A stretch of DNA of 64,000 nt from Glandiceps talaboti (Eukaryota; Hemichordata; Enteropneusta; Spengelidae): NCBI RefSeq assembly GCF_964340395.1, contig NC_135566.1, positions 22,540,635 to 22,604,634 of the forward strand. Direction: 5' to 3'. Of this stretch, positions 47,501 through 52,469 are shown piece after piece; positions within the stretch are counted from its first letter, which is position 1; every line of letters starts with the position of its first letter. Position numbers and translations under genes: made by a program. Below the pieces are notes generated by a model. It saw only the letters and a list, made by a program, of their open reading frames with translations, had not been told where the DNA came from and did no database searches.

Positions 47501-50087
47501 TTGTACTTTTATACCATAGTCACCATTTTATAACAAAAATCTACTGTTATGAAAAATTGCACAAAATCTCAGAAAAAAATGACTGGGAAATGCACACAAG
47601 AAAAAGAAAAAAAGAGGATTTTGAGGTTGGCTATAAATAATTCCAGTGTCTTATAGCTGTAACCCTGGAAAATTTTAATGATGAATGAAATAAACTAGGG
47701 ATCTAAAATAATTTTGAGGCAATTTGAATTTCAATTTTCTAACAAATTTACAAAGTCAACAACATTCAACTTGTACTAGTTGTGGTAGATATATATAGGG
47801 AAGAAATGTATTAATCACCATCTTAGTTTCCGTACGGTGACAATCTCAAGTACCCGGAAGAGAGTCATTCTCAGCCATACGTTACAGTGGTAACACTCGT
47901 TTATGTTCGGTTACCTTTCACAAAGAAAACACAACGAAATGGTTGAAATGATCTTTTTTTTAATTTCTTTTCATCACAACAACAAAATCTGCGTGATTGA
48001 TCAAAAGTGTTGTAAACTAAACCAGAAAGAATTATCGGACTGGCTAAACTTCCCGATGAACTGGAGTAAGGTCCTACTACTTCCAAGTAAGCCTCGATAG
48101 TACTATAGTACGTGAGAAAATCGTCTCAAACTAGCGATACAACTTTCAAAATATAACTTGACATGTCTTCATTTGTTAGAGTTATACAATTCAAGACGGG
48201 TTTTCACTCGAAAACAACAATTCTGTGAATAATGACACTCTGAACGCAGCGATTTCTCGGACGATGTTACCACTGTAACGTATGGCTGACAACGACTTGC
48301 TTCCGGGTTAGTCCCTCGTGCATACGGGTGGATTGTCGGCGATTAATACATACATCGTCTGATATTTTAATTCAGTGTTTCTTGTGACCGGCGCCTGTCA
48401 GCAGACTCTGCCATTTTTTTCATCATTCCATTGTATTTAAACCTTGTACTTGACATTTCGCAATATTTATAATTCTCAACAAAATACCTCAACATGCCTC
48501 ACTTCGCTCGTACTCAAAGCAGCCCCGCGCGGTATGATCACTGACACTGATGACATGATGAGAGAGAACCTTTTCGGACTTACATGTAAAACGGGGAAAG
48601 ATACGCAAAACATAATGCAAAGTCTGAAGCCAAATTAAAGTTGTAATTATTTTAATTATTTTTACTTGCCAAATATTTGCATTTTGGAAAGGCAAGACAC
48701 GTTCATGTCGTTTAACTTTACATGTGAACTGTCGGCCATAACTTCAACCGCATGTCTGGCATGCCCTTCCTTACGCAAGTTGTCTGAATTCTGGTTCACT
48801 GTCATTCCAAATTGCACGACAATATAGAATTAACCACAAGTTACATGTTATCTGAAAACATCACACTTTTATAGTGGGTCTGAAGTGTGATTTTAGTGAG
48901 TACCAAGAACGTCCTGTGTTGATACTCAAGATACTTGCTGTGGAAAATCGCTCGGTCAAATGAGGTCACCTTCAGCTTCTGGTCGAATCAGGATAGAGTA
49001 TGCAAATGAGGATGTTGCGGACTGATTTGAAGTTTACAACCCTGTTTCGAACAAACGCTTGTCATTTGGGCGCCCAATGCGTAGAATTATGACTATAGCA
49101 CATATTACATTGCTTGTTTGACGTCAATAGTGTCTTTTGAAAAGTGGCAGTTTACTTAAAGTCTCGTCGACTGATTTCCAATATGGCGTCGGTCATTATG
49201 CTCATTAACATATTCATTTTTTTTTCAAATTACAAAAAAAAAATCATAAAAAATAAAAATGAGGATGTGCTGACTTGAAATTAACAAATCTGAGTAAGCT
49301 ACCCCCTGCGCATCAACACGCCAGATATCAAAGCAATCTAATAAGAGGTTTTCAAGGAGTTGATGAAAATGACATTTTATGAAAAAAAATCATAAAAAAT
49401 TGAAAATGGCACAGATCAACTTGGCATGAACAAATCTGAATAGCCTCCCCCCAGGGAACATGCACACCAAATATCGAAGAATTCCGACTGTCACTTCCGG
49501 AGTAGATAGTAAAAATATAAAAGTTTGACGGACACCTATGATTCACTCTACTCTCTATACCTCAATACCCACCTATACCTAAAGCTACGCTTTCAGCTTT
49601 CGCTGACAGCGGAGCTAAAAAGTCACCAAAACAGACGAAAAAACCCACAAAACCGCAACAAGACGCTACAATTATTGCAGCTAACATAAAGGGTGTCAAG
49701 GGGTGGTAAATCCTATACGAATTACCAGAATCAGAGTGTTCCTGGCTACTTACCTAATCGGTGGTCAAAAATAACTTTTAAAAGAAAAATAATGAGAAAC
49801 GGTATCGTCTTTTCAGCCCATGACGCTGCAACTCTTAGATCAGCAAGACTTCCTCTGGGCCCTCCACCAGCTGCTCCGTTCTGTGAACCTCTGGTGTTGT
49901 CGTTTTCATCTTGACCACTATTATTTCCGGGAATGTCTATAACAACAGCGTCCATATTTGTTGCTCCAGTTCCTGCATTTTCTTGCTGACCAATCATTTG
50001 CCAGTCTACTGTTGGGAGGTTTGGTATCATTCCTCTAACCATCCCTCCTACATCCCTCGATGCTGATTGTTGTGGATTGACGTTCAT
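10465..50087 (-). CDS. RNFT: RNFT1/RNFT2-like RING finger and transmembrane protein (E3 ubiquitin ligase), 8 exons
   Basis: Coding exons in transcript order: 50087-49754, 40986-40910, 40404-40304, 37625-37472, 23836-23690, 19401-19336, 10871-10767, 10596-10465. Every junction has AG acceptor and GT donor, and the phases agree, giving 371 codons and a TGA stop. Residues 1 to about 80 are polar and low-complexity. Hydrophobic segments follow at about 92-110, 113-126, 142-162, 184-212 and 242-270. A C3HC4 RING fits Cys311, Cys314, Cys327, His329, Cys332, Cys335, Cys346 and Cys349, and the tail contains WKDGAT, as in vertebrate RNFT proteins. Family knowledge: RNFT1 is an ER-membrane E3 ligase linked to ER-associated degradation. 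Exon borders appear to match the vertebrate gene (before GKHY, before HIFC). Length is somewhat below human RNFT1 (about 435), the difference being mainly N-terminal. RNFT1 versus RNFT2 cannot be decided; it may be the single pre-duplication copy. Introns total about 38.5 kb, nearly all repeats. Confidence 0.95.
10767..10871 (-). CDS. RNFT: RNFT-like exon 7 (first half of RING)
   Basis: 105 bases, phase 0 on both sides; acceptor GTTAG, donor GTGGGT. It encodes [17 protein letters not shown], then CPICQEDF and ends ...LHACK. This supplies the first three zinc-binding cysteines. The split directly before the RING His (next exon HIFC) fits the vertebrate arrangement. Confidence 0.95.
10905..12350 (+). 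mobile_element. TAGCAC-type element interrupted by a LINE
   Basis: Modules at 11080-11325 (GTTGCTATGGGAGG, CATTTGACTGTTGC) stop at GCTATGGGCAT. The element resumes at 12163 with CTTGCTAGACATACC and TGGCTGTTGCTAAGGGCATG. The gap is the minus-strand LINE fragment. A further partial copy lies at 12527-12745. Confidence 0.6.
11370..12163 (-). pseudogene. 5'-truncated non-LTR retrotransposon fragment (reverse transcriptase C-terminal part)
   Basis: On the minus strand, from about 12163 to 11739, an open frame reads [20 protein letters not shown], then [20 protein letters not shown] and a later [14 protein letters not shown], then [13 protein letters not shown]. These are the thumb and connection motifs found after the catalytic domain of CR1/L2/Jockey-type LINE reverse transcriptases. 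A 3' UTR-like stretch continues to about 11370 and ends in an A-rich tail. The catalytic YADD part is absent, so this is a dead 5'-truncated copy. It interrupts another repeat: the text of the TAGCAC-type element stops near 11325 and resumes at about 12163. Confidence 0.8.
12527..12745 (+). mobile_element. partial TAGCAC-type element
   Basis: It starts AAAATACCGCCAATGCCATT, continues CGCACAACTATAG and has two GCTGTTGCTATGG-like modules. It ends at the ATTTGCATACATTTTTATC block. Confidence 0.6.
12814..13734. mobile_element. TAGTCCCCGC-ended element with about 148-bp tandem core and GGAC microsatellite
   Basis: The termini are TAGTCCCCGC and GCGGGGACTA. Inside are about four direct cores of roughly 148 bp (GCAAACAAAATGGCTGCCAG, GCCATATTGGATCGTATCA, ATGCACATGTATGTCATAGA). 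These are followed by AAAAATCGGTACAGGCATCT, AACGGCTGCGGAC and a (GGAC)n run at 13675-13703. A second copy is at 22142-22774. Overlapping minus-strand frames are artefacts of the core. Confidence 0.85.
14370..14970 (+). mobile_element. diverged tandem-core element
   Basis: Cores (CTGCATACTTCAATTTCAAT, TTTGTATAATTAATGATTTT) are recognisable but diverged. The end carries TTCAGTTTAAATCTGG, the terminal word of this family. Confidence 0.55.
15351..15427. repeat. (CA)n microsatellite
   Basis: About 38 CA dinucleotides without interruption, next to TTACTGGGCGATTAG. Confidence 0.97.
15690..16610 (+). repeat. about 340-bp degenerate direct repeat with AGGTCA half-sites, 3 units
   Basis: The word TAGGGGACAGGGAATTC and its variants recur near 15705, 16052 and 16388. 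Each is followed about 50 bp later by one to three AGGTCA-type words, e.g. AAGGTCAAGGTCA at 16097 and 16429 and TTCAAGGTCA. The same family lies inverted at 17800-18570. Confidence 0.7.
17290..17720 (+). pseudogene. LINE ORF2 extreme C-terminus and 3' UTR fragment
   Basis: The frame at 17352-17573 ends [20 protein letters not shown], then [17 protein letters not shown] and a stop. The [18 protein letters not shown] ... NSFxPSAIRxLN pattern is the familiar C-terminus of several LINE ORF2 proteins. A UTR follows whose words reappear at 63780-64000. Confidence 0.7.
17800..18625 (-). repeat. inverted counterpart of the AGGTCA-bearing repeat, 3 units
   Basis: Minus-strand units contain the same GGGGA...GGGCAA word (plus-strand GCCCATCCCCTA at 18180 and variants near 17825 and 18484) and TGACCTTGACCTTGG. 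The stretch ends at 18560-18620 in GCCTATAGCACTACTGAATC and CAGTTGTGCTA, the end of a TAGCAC-type element. Confidence 0.65.
19336..19401 (-). CDS. RNFT: RNFT-like exon 6
   Basis: 66 bases, phase 0 on both sides; acceptor TTCCAG, donor GTAAGT. It encodes the short basic linker [19 protein letters not shown] followed by TDV. The linker carries the chain from the last membrane helix towards the cytosolic RING. Confidence 0.9.
19744..20330 (+). pseudogene. LINE reverse-transcriptase C-terminal fragment with 3' tail
   Basis: The frame beginning at 19744 contains [20 protein letters not shown], then [15 protein letters not shown] and [13 protein letters not shown]. These match the LGxxxDxxLTWxxHI and YCxxVW motifs of LINE reverse transcriptases. 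The frame stops at 20046 and LINE-like words continue with breaks. A tail of CAAA/TAAA repeats at about 20300-20336 looks like the 3' end. It is degenerate and without catalytic residues. Confidence 0.75.
20337..20540 (+). pseudogene. LINE endonuclease-domain fragment
   Basis: Directly after the A-rich tail a frame reads [20 protein letters not shown] and [13 protein letters not shown]. This matches the conserved ETWL ... SSEIFP ... GGVLIA blocks of the exonuclease/endonuclease/phosphatase domain of LINE ORF2. It lies 3' of a reverse-transcriptase fragment, the wrong order for one element, so it is a separate insertion or a rearranged copy. Its end (20484-20520) holds a single unit of the 30-bp satellite found at 21437-22123. 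Confidence 0.7.
20521..21053 (+). mobile_element. about 530-bp non-autonomous element, copy 1
   Basis: It runs from AAACTGAATGCCTTTCGTAA to the word GACAACATTTCCTTAC. A close inverted copy at 30358-30920 shows near-identical blocks such as CTTGCTGTAAAGTACTAAAT. In copy 2 the ends are seen as AATGCCTCCCATAAGGG and CCCTTACGGAAGGCATT, i.e. a terminal inverted repeat of about 17 bp. No protein is encoded. Confidence 0.75.
21170..21430 (-). mobile_element. fragment of a tandem-core element (inverted orientation)
   Basis: The core words (GAGATATAGCCTAATTACCG), the AATTGAGCCAGCCATT block and the terminal (CA) run with TCCTTTGGAAG match the right arm of the 3-5.5 kb pair. Confidence 0.6.
21437..22123. 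repeat. 30-bp satellite, about 23 copies
   Basis: The unit reads AGTACTAGTCAAGATCTAAA then TATAGAAAAT, with occasional one-base insertions (AGTACTAAGTC). It contains overlapping palindromes AGTACT, ACTAGT and AGATCT. The array is sandwiched between a tandem-core element and a TAGTCCCCGC element. Confidence 0.96.
22142..22774. mobile_element. TAGTCCCCGC-ended element, copy 2
   Basis: It has the same termini and internal order as the 12.8-kb copy, with two core units instead of about four. The GGAC run is broken (GGACGGGCGGACGGTC). Its right end TCCGCGGGGACTA is intact. Confidence 0.85.
22874..23565 (+). pseudogene. unrecognised protein-coding relic, broken by a stop and a frameshift
   Basis: Three consecutive stretches on the plus strand look coding rather than random. 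22874-22978 reads ...[20 protein letters not shown]... to a stop. 22979-23275 continues in the same frame for 98 codons with [20 protein letters not shown] and [20 protein letters not shown]. 23320-23565 is in another frame, with [20 protein letters not shown], then [20 protein letters not shown] and [13 protein letters not shown]. None of them starts with a plausible Met. The family is not recognised. They lie antisense inside intron 5 of the RNFT-like gene. A processed or transposon-carried gene relic fits; exons of a nested gene are the alternative, but no convincing splice signals were seen. Confidence 0.4.
23690..23836 (-). CDS. RNFT: RNFT-like exon 5
   Basis: 147 bases, phase 0 on both sides; acceptor TTCCAG, donor GTAAGG. 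It encodes [15 protein letters not shown], then [11 protein letters not shown] and a final membrane helix ([15 protein letters not shown]). The LxxLxQxYRxxVPxPxWFxYL pattern is the RNFT signature before the last membrane segment. Confidence 0.95.
24085..24310 (+). mobile_element. microsatellite module CCTTCCGTATGG - TGTC repeats - CGATT block
   Basis: CCTTCCGTATGGGGAGG is followed by (TGTC)n at 24150-24175, then ATCTCAAAAACTGCTGCATC and GATTCTAATGACACTTGATA. It is related to 27300-27520. It may be the 5' part of a tandem-core element lacking its cores. Confidence 0.55.
24400..25010 (+). mobile_element. diverged relative of the 2.3-kb element
   Basis: Words such as GAAGGTGACCTCATTTGAC and AACATGTAACTTG, then AACTCGCGTAAG, occur in the same order as in the 61.4-63.8 kb element. 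Divergence is considerable. Confidence 0.45.
25077..25171. repeat. 95-bp palindromic repeat
   Basis: GGTTATTACCTGATATCACC at the left and GGTGATATCGGGTAATAACC at the right form arms of about 27 bp around a short centre. This is a small foldback element or hairpin. Confidence 0.8.
25171..25868. mobile_element. possible about 700-bp inverted-repeat element
   Basis: The left end TTTATCATATGCCTATGCCC and the right end GGGCATAGGTATATGATAAA are inverted copies with one mismatch. The interior is not recognised and has no coding frame of note. Confidence 0.5.
25869..27230. other. intronic stretch without recognised features
   Basis: Part of intron 4. Frames at 26497-26898 and 26561-26785 overlap on opposite strands and carry no recognisable motif. 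No repeat family seen elsewhere in the window was identified here. Confidence 0.4.
27235..27710 (+). mobile_element. tandem-core element with (GT)n
   Basis: A GT run at 27335-27415 is followed by ATCTCAAAAATTACAGCATC and GATTCTGATGAAACTTCC, then about two cores (AATTTGCATAATTAATAAAT). Confidence 0.6.
27890..28440 (-). mobile_element. tandem-core element, inverted
   Basis: It begins CCAGATTTAAACTGAATGCC then TCCCATAAGGG (the family terminus). It continues as reverse-complement cores, e.g. GAAATCATTAATTATGCAAA. Confidence 0.65.
28950..30350 (+). mobile_element. long tandem-core element, about seven cores, split by a LINE insertion
   Basis: CCTTCCGTAAGGGAGGAG is followed by a TG/TGTC run, AAATCGGCTGGCTCAATTG and cores starting near 29170, 29322, 29468, 29608, 29755 and 29890. 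The last core resumes after the LINE fragment at 29957-30285. Confidence 0.75.
29957..30285 (-). pseudogene. LINE ORF2 C-terminal zinc-knuckle fragment nested in another element
   Basis: On the minus strand the sequence encodes, across a frameshift, LWSINISSH ... FLRIET and then [19 protein letters not shown]. This is the SHxLxIETGR ... RxCxxCxxxxVEDExHFLL pattern of LINE ORF2 C-termini. A UTR-like segment (TTTATTCCGTATTCAGAGGC at its plus-strand start) follows. The same word GTACATATG flanks both sides, reading as a 9-bp target duplication inside a tandem-core element. Confidence 0.72.
30358..30920 (-). mobile_element. about 560-bp non-autonomous element, copy 2
   Basis: This is the inverted near-copy of 20521-21053. 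The ends are AATGCCTCCCATAAGGG and CCCTTACGGAAGGCATT, followed by CAGTTTAAATCTGG. It lies immediately after the preceding tandem-core element and shares its terminal word. Confidence 0.75.
30930..34040. other. less repetitive stretch of intron 4
   Basis: None of the repeat families of the window was recognised here. Plus-strand frames at 30991-31221, 31776-31994 and 32093-32389 and a minus-strand start at 34031 ([13 protein letters not shown]) have somewhat protein-like composition. No family, splice pair or conserved motif could be named. A nested gene is possible but unsupported. Confidence 0.35.
34043..34210 (+). mobile_element. fragment of the GCAATAATTGTAGC MITE family
   Basis: GCTGCAATAATTGTAGCG is followed by TTTTTTCTTCTGTTTCTGTG, then GGTACCTCTGAACATTTCTT and TTGAAGGCTCC. 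The latter words recur inverted at 54285-54375. Confidence 0.6.
34296..35580 (+). mobile_element. complete TAGCAC-type element
   Basis: The left end is TACCGCCAATGGCGTTG then TAGCACAACTG. About four modules follow with GGCTGTTGCTATGGGCGTGG and TTGTTGCTAGGCATATTT, then blocks AAAGACACATTTTTAGCCC and AAACTACTG-like words. A (CA)n run at 35485-35519 comes next, and the right end is CTATAGCACTACTGAACC ... TGTTGTGCTAAAAA. The subterminal TAGCACAACTG is inverted at the other end. Confidence 0.75.
35990..37330 (+). mobile_element. two consecutive diverged tandem-core elements
   Basis: Cores are recognisable by AATTTGCATAATTAATGAGT and CTTCAAATTTCATATAATTT. Family termini occur twice (GGAGGCATTCAGTTTAAATC near 36825 and GGCATCCAGTTTTAATCTGG near 37290). 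Confidence 0.6.
37472..37625 (-). CDS. RNFT: RNFT-like exon 4
   Basis: 154 bases, phase 2 in and phase 0 out; acceptor CCTTAG, donor GTAAGT. It contains [17 protein letters not shown] and the following VKCCIAI segment. This corresponds to the highly conserved WxVGITDFxxKF block of RNFT1. It is the most diagnostic non-RING piece of the gene. Confidence 0.94.
37975..39794. repeat. 1.8-kb satellite of 38-bp units, about 48 copies
   Basis: The unit reads CAATCCCATGGACCTTAGGA then ACTTTAATACAGTACTTG. Subtypes GGACCTGGGGAGC, GGACATTAGG and GGACCTAAGG alternate. At the left end a five-unit block recurs at exactly 190 bp (TCCTATGGACCTTGGGAGC at 38015 and 38205), a local higher-order repeat. It fills most of intron 3. 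Confidence 0.98.
40304..40404 (-). CDS. RNFT: RNFT-like exon 3
   Basis: 101 bases, phase 0 in and phase 2 out; acceptor TTTTCAG, donor GTAAGC. It encodes EKRSTYT followed by a long hydrophobic run ([19 protein letters not shown]) and EHQLHK, the third membrane segment. Confidence 0.93.
40910..40986 (-). CDS. RNFT: RNFT-like exon 2
   Basis: 77 bases, phase 1 in and phase 0 out. The acceptor follows a run of T ending TTTCAG; the donor is GTAAGG. It encodes (G)[15 protein letters not shown]..., the second membrane segment, followed by a short basic loop (SLKRQVALK), as in vertebrate RNFT proteins. Confidence 0.93.
41030..41930 (+). mobile_element. TAGCAC-type element, rearranged
   Basis: It starts GTGCCAATGACATTG then TAGCACAACTG. 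Modules at 41060 and 41430 carry GCTGTTGCTATGG. The right part (41615-41925) has the CAAAAACTTATATCTTG-type block in inverted sense. A word CTAAAGCGCCTTTTCTAT at 41555 is typical of LINE/SINE 3' ends and may mark a small insertion. Confidence 0.5.
42059..42492. repeat. 54-bp tandem repeat, 8 nearly identical copies
   Basis: The unit reads GTGCATGTTAGACTTGTCAT, ACATGTAGTTTATGTTACTC, then TAATACATATTTCA. Only a few substitutions occur in eight copies. As 54 is divisible by 3, the plus strand stays open as an 18-residue repeat ([18 protein letters not shown]). There is no sign that it is translated. Confidence 0.96.
43064..44040. repeat. 35-bp satellite, about 28 copies
   Basis: The unit reads CAATGGTGGTCAACCTCACT then ATGATGATGATTAAA. 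A C/T dimorphism (CTACGATG versus CTATGATG) alternates in runs, and some units carry an extra ATG (38 bp). It lies in intron 1. Confidence 0.97.
44310..45438. mobile_element. 1.1-kb foldback element with about 150-bp arms
   Basis: The left arm 44310-44462 (CAATCTGATTAGAATCCGAT, GCCTCCTCTACATCTGAACT) is repeated inverted at 45283-45438. A second inverted word (GTGCACACAGGCAACTGAC at 44548 and its complement near 45185) extends the palindrome inward. At 44517-44622 a unit of about 55 bp is tandemly duplicated. Confidence 0.78.
45755..45945. repeat. GC-rich degenerate tandem repeat
   Basis: Words CCCGCAGCGGCCYGCAACC and RCACWAYAGTTAC recur about five times at roughly 40-45 bp. It stands out from the AT-rich surroundings. 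Confidence 0.7.
46001..46168 (-). pseudogene. possible captured exon or gene fragment
   Basis: The minus-strand frame from the ATG at 46168 reads [20 protein letters not shown], then [20 protein letters not shown]. Its composition is protein-like and unlike the repeat translations around it. The frame enters the GC-rich end of a foldback element near 46000 with no donor site. It lies between the arms (45945-45990 and 47024-47046) of an inverted repeat, so it may be host sequence carried by a mobile element. The product is not recognised. Confidence 0.28.
46440..46775. mobile_element. 318-bp palindromic element with 9-bp target duplication
   Basis: The element 46449-46766 begins ACGAGTATAAAGTTGGCGTC and ends as its reverse complement, with arms of about 140 bp. 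GTGCAATGT occurs directly on both sides (46440-46448 and 46767-46775). The arms contain reiterated TCAGATTCAGATT. A 9-bp duplication with long inverted arms fits Mutator-like or foldback non-autonomous elements. Confidence 0.9.
46893..47030. repeat. 138-bp palindrome
   Basis: Arms: AGGCACTCGAATCAATGTGT ... TGTATGTAAATAAG, and the inverted CTTATTTACATACA ... ACACATTGATTTGAGTGCCT. CCCGGGC marks both ends. Confidence 0.85.
47193..49682. mobile_element. GCAATAATTGTAGC MITE split by the 2.3-kb element
   Basis: The left arm 47193-47260 (GCTGCAATAATTGTAGCGTC, TTTTCGTCTGTTTTGGTGAC) is exactly mirrored at 49620-49682. The arms now lie either side of the 2.3-kb element, which is absent from other copies of this MITE (54073-54175, 56266-56401). 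Confidence 0.7.
47313..49622 (-). mobile_element. 2.3-kb element, copy 1
   Basis: It is bounded by AACAAGCGACCTATCGGTC next to AGCTCCGCTGT at the left, and by ACAGCGGAGCT at the right (short terminal inverted repeat AGCTCCGCTGT). Its reverse complement recurs almost unchanged at 61431-63772; only small indels were noticed (for example ATGATG versus ATG near 48555). There is no long coding frame. A nested inverted repeat occupies 47807-48352 (ATGTATTAATC ends, CCATACGTTACAGTGGTAAC inside). Confidence 0.85.
49754..50087 (-). CDS. RNFT: RNFT-like exon 1 (start codon, N-terminus, first membrane segment)
   Basis: Starts [10 protein letters not shown] and ends ...IFDHRL plus one base (phase 1), with donor GTAAGT. 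The first 80 or so residues are rich in Gly, Asn, Asp and Gln, typical of a disordered cytosolic tail. The last 25 form an amphipathic-to-hydrophobic stretch ([18 protein letters not shown]) matching the first membrane segment of the family. The ATG is the first in-frame Met; an upstream non-coding exon cannot be excluded. GC content is clearly higher than in the flanking introns. Confidence 0.92.
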
Positions 50088-50144
50088 TTCGTCTTAGCGT
50101 TCACCAGAAACACAGAATCATCGTATCAATACGAGTTATTTATT

Positions 50145-50212
50145 ACGAGTGTAAAATTGGTCTCAGATTCAGATTCAGATTGATAATCCAATATGAGGCC
50201 AGTCTCATATTA
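50145..50212. promoter_or_regulatory. fragment of the ACGAGT palindromic element in the RNFT-like 5' region
   Basis: ACGAGTGTAAAATTGG, TCTCAGATTCAGATTCAG and AATATGAGGC match the arm of the 46449 element. It begins 58 bp upstream of the start codon, so it lies in the 5' UTR or proximal promoter. Confidence 0.55.
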
Positions 50213-50395
50213 GCAGCGCATATCTATGTCACACCTTTGCTAATAGCTCGTGCAGCGGCTCAATAACTAGTAAGCATGCGCGTCGTATATATGCGAAAGT
50301 TCGATGCGAAACTCTATGCGAAAAAAACTGGTGGTTCTCCCAGGGATGCATTGCGGCGCGCAGTGACCGCATGCGGCCTTCCATAGGGGTAGACC

Positions 50396-50580
50396 ATTCG
50401 ATATCCTGGGGGGGGGGGGGGCTTGGAAGATTGGTGGAGAGTCATTATTTTTTTTCCCACCTGCTTGCCTGAGAATTATTTTTTTTTCTCCTTCGCCTAT
50501 GCTGGCAACTTTTTTTTTCTTTGCTTCTTTGAGATATCCAGATTTTTTTATTACGTCAACGTTGAACACCTACATTTGTT
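50396..50580. repeat. poly-G and T-rich repeat, one of an inverted pair
   Basis: ATATCCTGGGGG... followed by GCTTGGAAGATT and T-rich segments. The inverse lies at about 52320-52465 (AATCTTCCAAGC, CCCCCCCCCAGGATATC). The two face each other across about 1.9 kb between the probable divergent starts. Confidence 0.6.
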
Positions 50581-50859
50581 GCCACAATTTTCTGTTTGGT
50601 TTTCACACAGGGTAATACAGAGAATAAAAAGATGCTGTTCTATCACACACAGATTTTATTTAGAAAACTACATATTTCATACATGTTTGATTTTCAATTA
50701 AATAAACATCATTGACAGTTTTTATGCCATGGTATACAAATCGGAAACTTGATTGGTGAGCTCAGACATTTAGATAGACCGGTCAGTTTCTCCAGCTTGG
50801 GGGGTTGGGGGGTGTCAGTGTTATTTTCCATTGGGCCAACAAAAAGTCACTGACCCCGT

Positions 50860-51560
50860 GAATAAAGTTTCATAGCATCTGACAGTAAGCTGTAGAGGGA
50901 AGAGCTTTGAGACTGGAATATGTCTACCTCTTGTGTGAGTGTGTGTGAATAGGAGGGGGGGGGGTTCTAGTGGGTCTCCCCCTAGAAGCCCTGGATGATT
51001 TTTACTTCTAAAGGCAATGTTTAGGCCATTCACAGACACTTTCAGACAATAATTGACAAACTTTACAAGACAGCTCTAACATGTAAAAAGCAACTACGTG
51101 AGGTTGAAACATTTTTGAAATAAAGTTTCATAGTATCTTGACAGTAAGAGGTGGAGGGAAGAACTTTGATTTGAGACTGGAACATGTCTACCTCTTACGG
51201 GGGGGGGGGTTCTAGGGGGTGTCCCCCTAGAAGCTCTGGGTGATTTTTACTCTTAAAGCCAATTTTCAGGCTATTAACAGACACTTTCAGACAATAATTT
51301 GCAAGCTTTACAAGACAGCTCTAACAATTGTAAAAAAGCAACTACACATGGTTGAAACATTTTTTAAATAAAGTTTCATAGCATCTTGGCAGTAAGAGGT
51401 GGAGGGAAGAACTTTGATTTGAGGCTTGGACATATCTACCTCTTATGGGGGGGGGGGGGTCCTAGGAGGTCTCCCCTAGAAGCTTTTCAAGTTTTTTTTT
51501 ACCAATTTTGGTGAATCTTATTGTTGGTTTAACGAATGAGTGGCCTCTGGGGTGATGGAG
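50860..51560. repeat. about 250-bp direct repeat with poly-G tracts, 3 copies
   Basis: AAAGTTTCATAGCATCT, ACAGTAAGAGGTGGAGGGAA and TCTACCTCTTAYGGGGGGGG recur near 50866, 51122 and 51371. Each is followed by TCCCCCTAGAAGC and CAGACACTTTCAGACAATAA. The G-runs are 8-13 long. Confidence 0.85.
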
Positions 51561-52469
51561 TCCAAGGGGTCTCCCCCTGCCAGATCTGTAGTTTTTTGTT
51601 TCTATTTAGGCAATTTTTAGGTTATTCATAGCCTCTGAGATATATATTGCCAAGCATCGAAAAGCTAAAGTAAATATAACCTTTTTAAATAGGTTTTCCA
51701 TGTTATAAAAGTGGGCCTGTAACATTGGTATAGGGGCATTGATATTGCATGTATAGTAAAGTTACTGATGTGTTAGAGCACTTTAGGAGGTCATACCTAG
51801 TGTACAATAGAAACTTGAATTTGAGTTGTGGTGTTGATACATGTAGTGTCTGAAATAAGAAGTATATCATCCCTTCTGACAAATTCATACTGAAGAGACG
51901 AGAACAATTTAGATTAAGTTCTTTTATAAACTATCCAATAGTATGAAGATTACCATTACAAAACAGTCAAGTTCACTTTTGCCCCAAAGTGCAAGATAAG
52001 TGAAGCACTGATTGTGAAACAGCCAAAAAATTACATGGCATGTTCTGTAACTAGTGTGGTAGCTAGGTAATACATGTATTATATGTATAATTTTATGTAT
52101 AGTTATGTTTGAACCCTTACATGAAGTAATATTTAAACCATTTATGAAAGAAACAGAGACAAGAACAAATATATAATAATATATATGTACCACAGGCTAA
52201 CGAAACTGACTGGTCCCTGACATGTGTTTGAAAATGTTTGTCATGATCTGACAAGTGTCCTGGTTGGAGAGGTACGAGCAGGTTGAACAGTATACTCGAA
52301 CCTGTGCATCATTTCCATATCAAGATATTTTTTTTCTAGCAGCAGTGGTCCATCTTTTTTTTCCATCACCCACTCATATCCGGATTTTTTTTTCAAGCAA
52401 ATCCACTTGGCATCTTTTTTTTCCCGAAATCTTCCAAGCCCCCCCCCAGGATATCAAATGGTCCACCCC

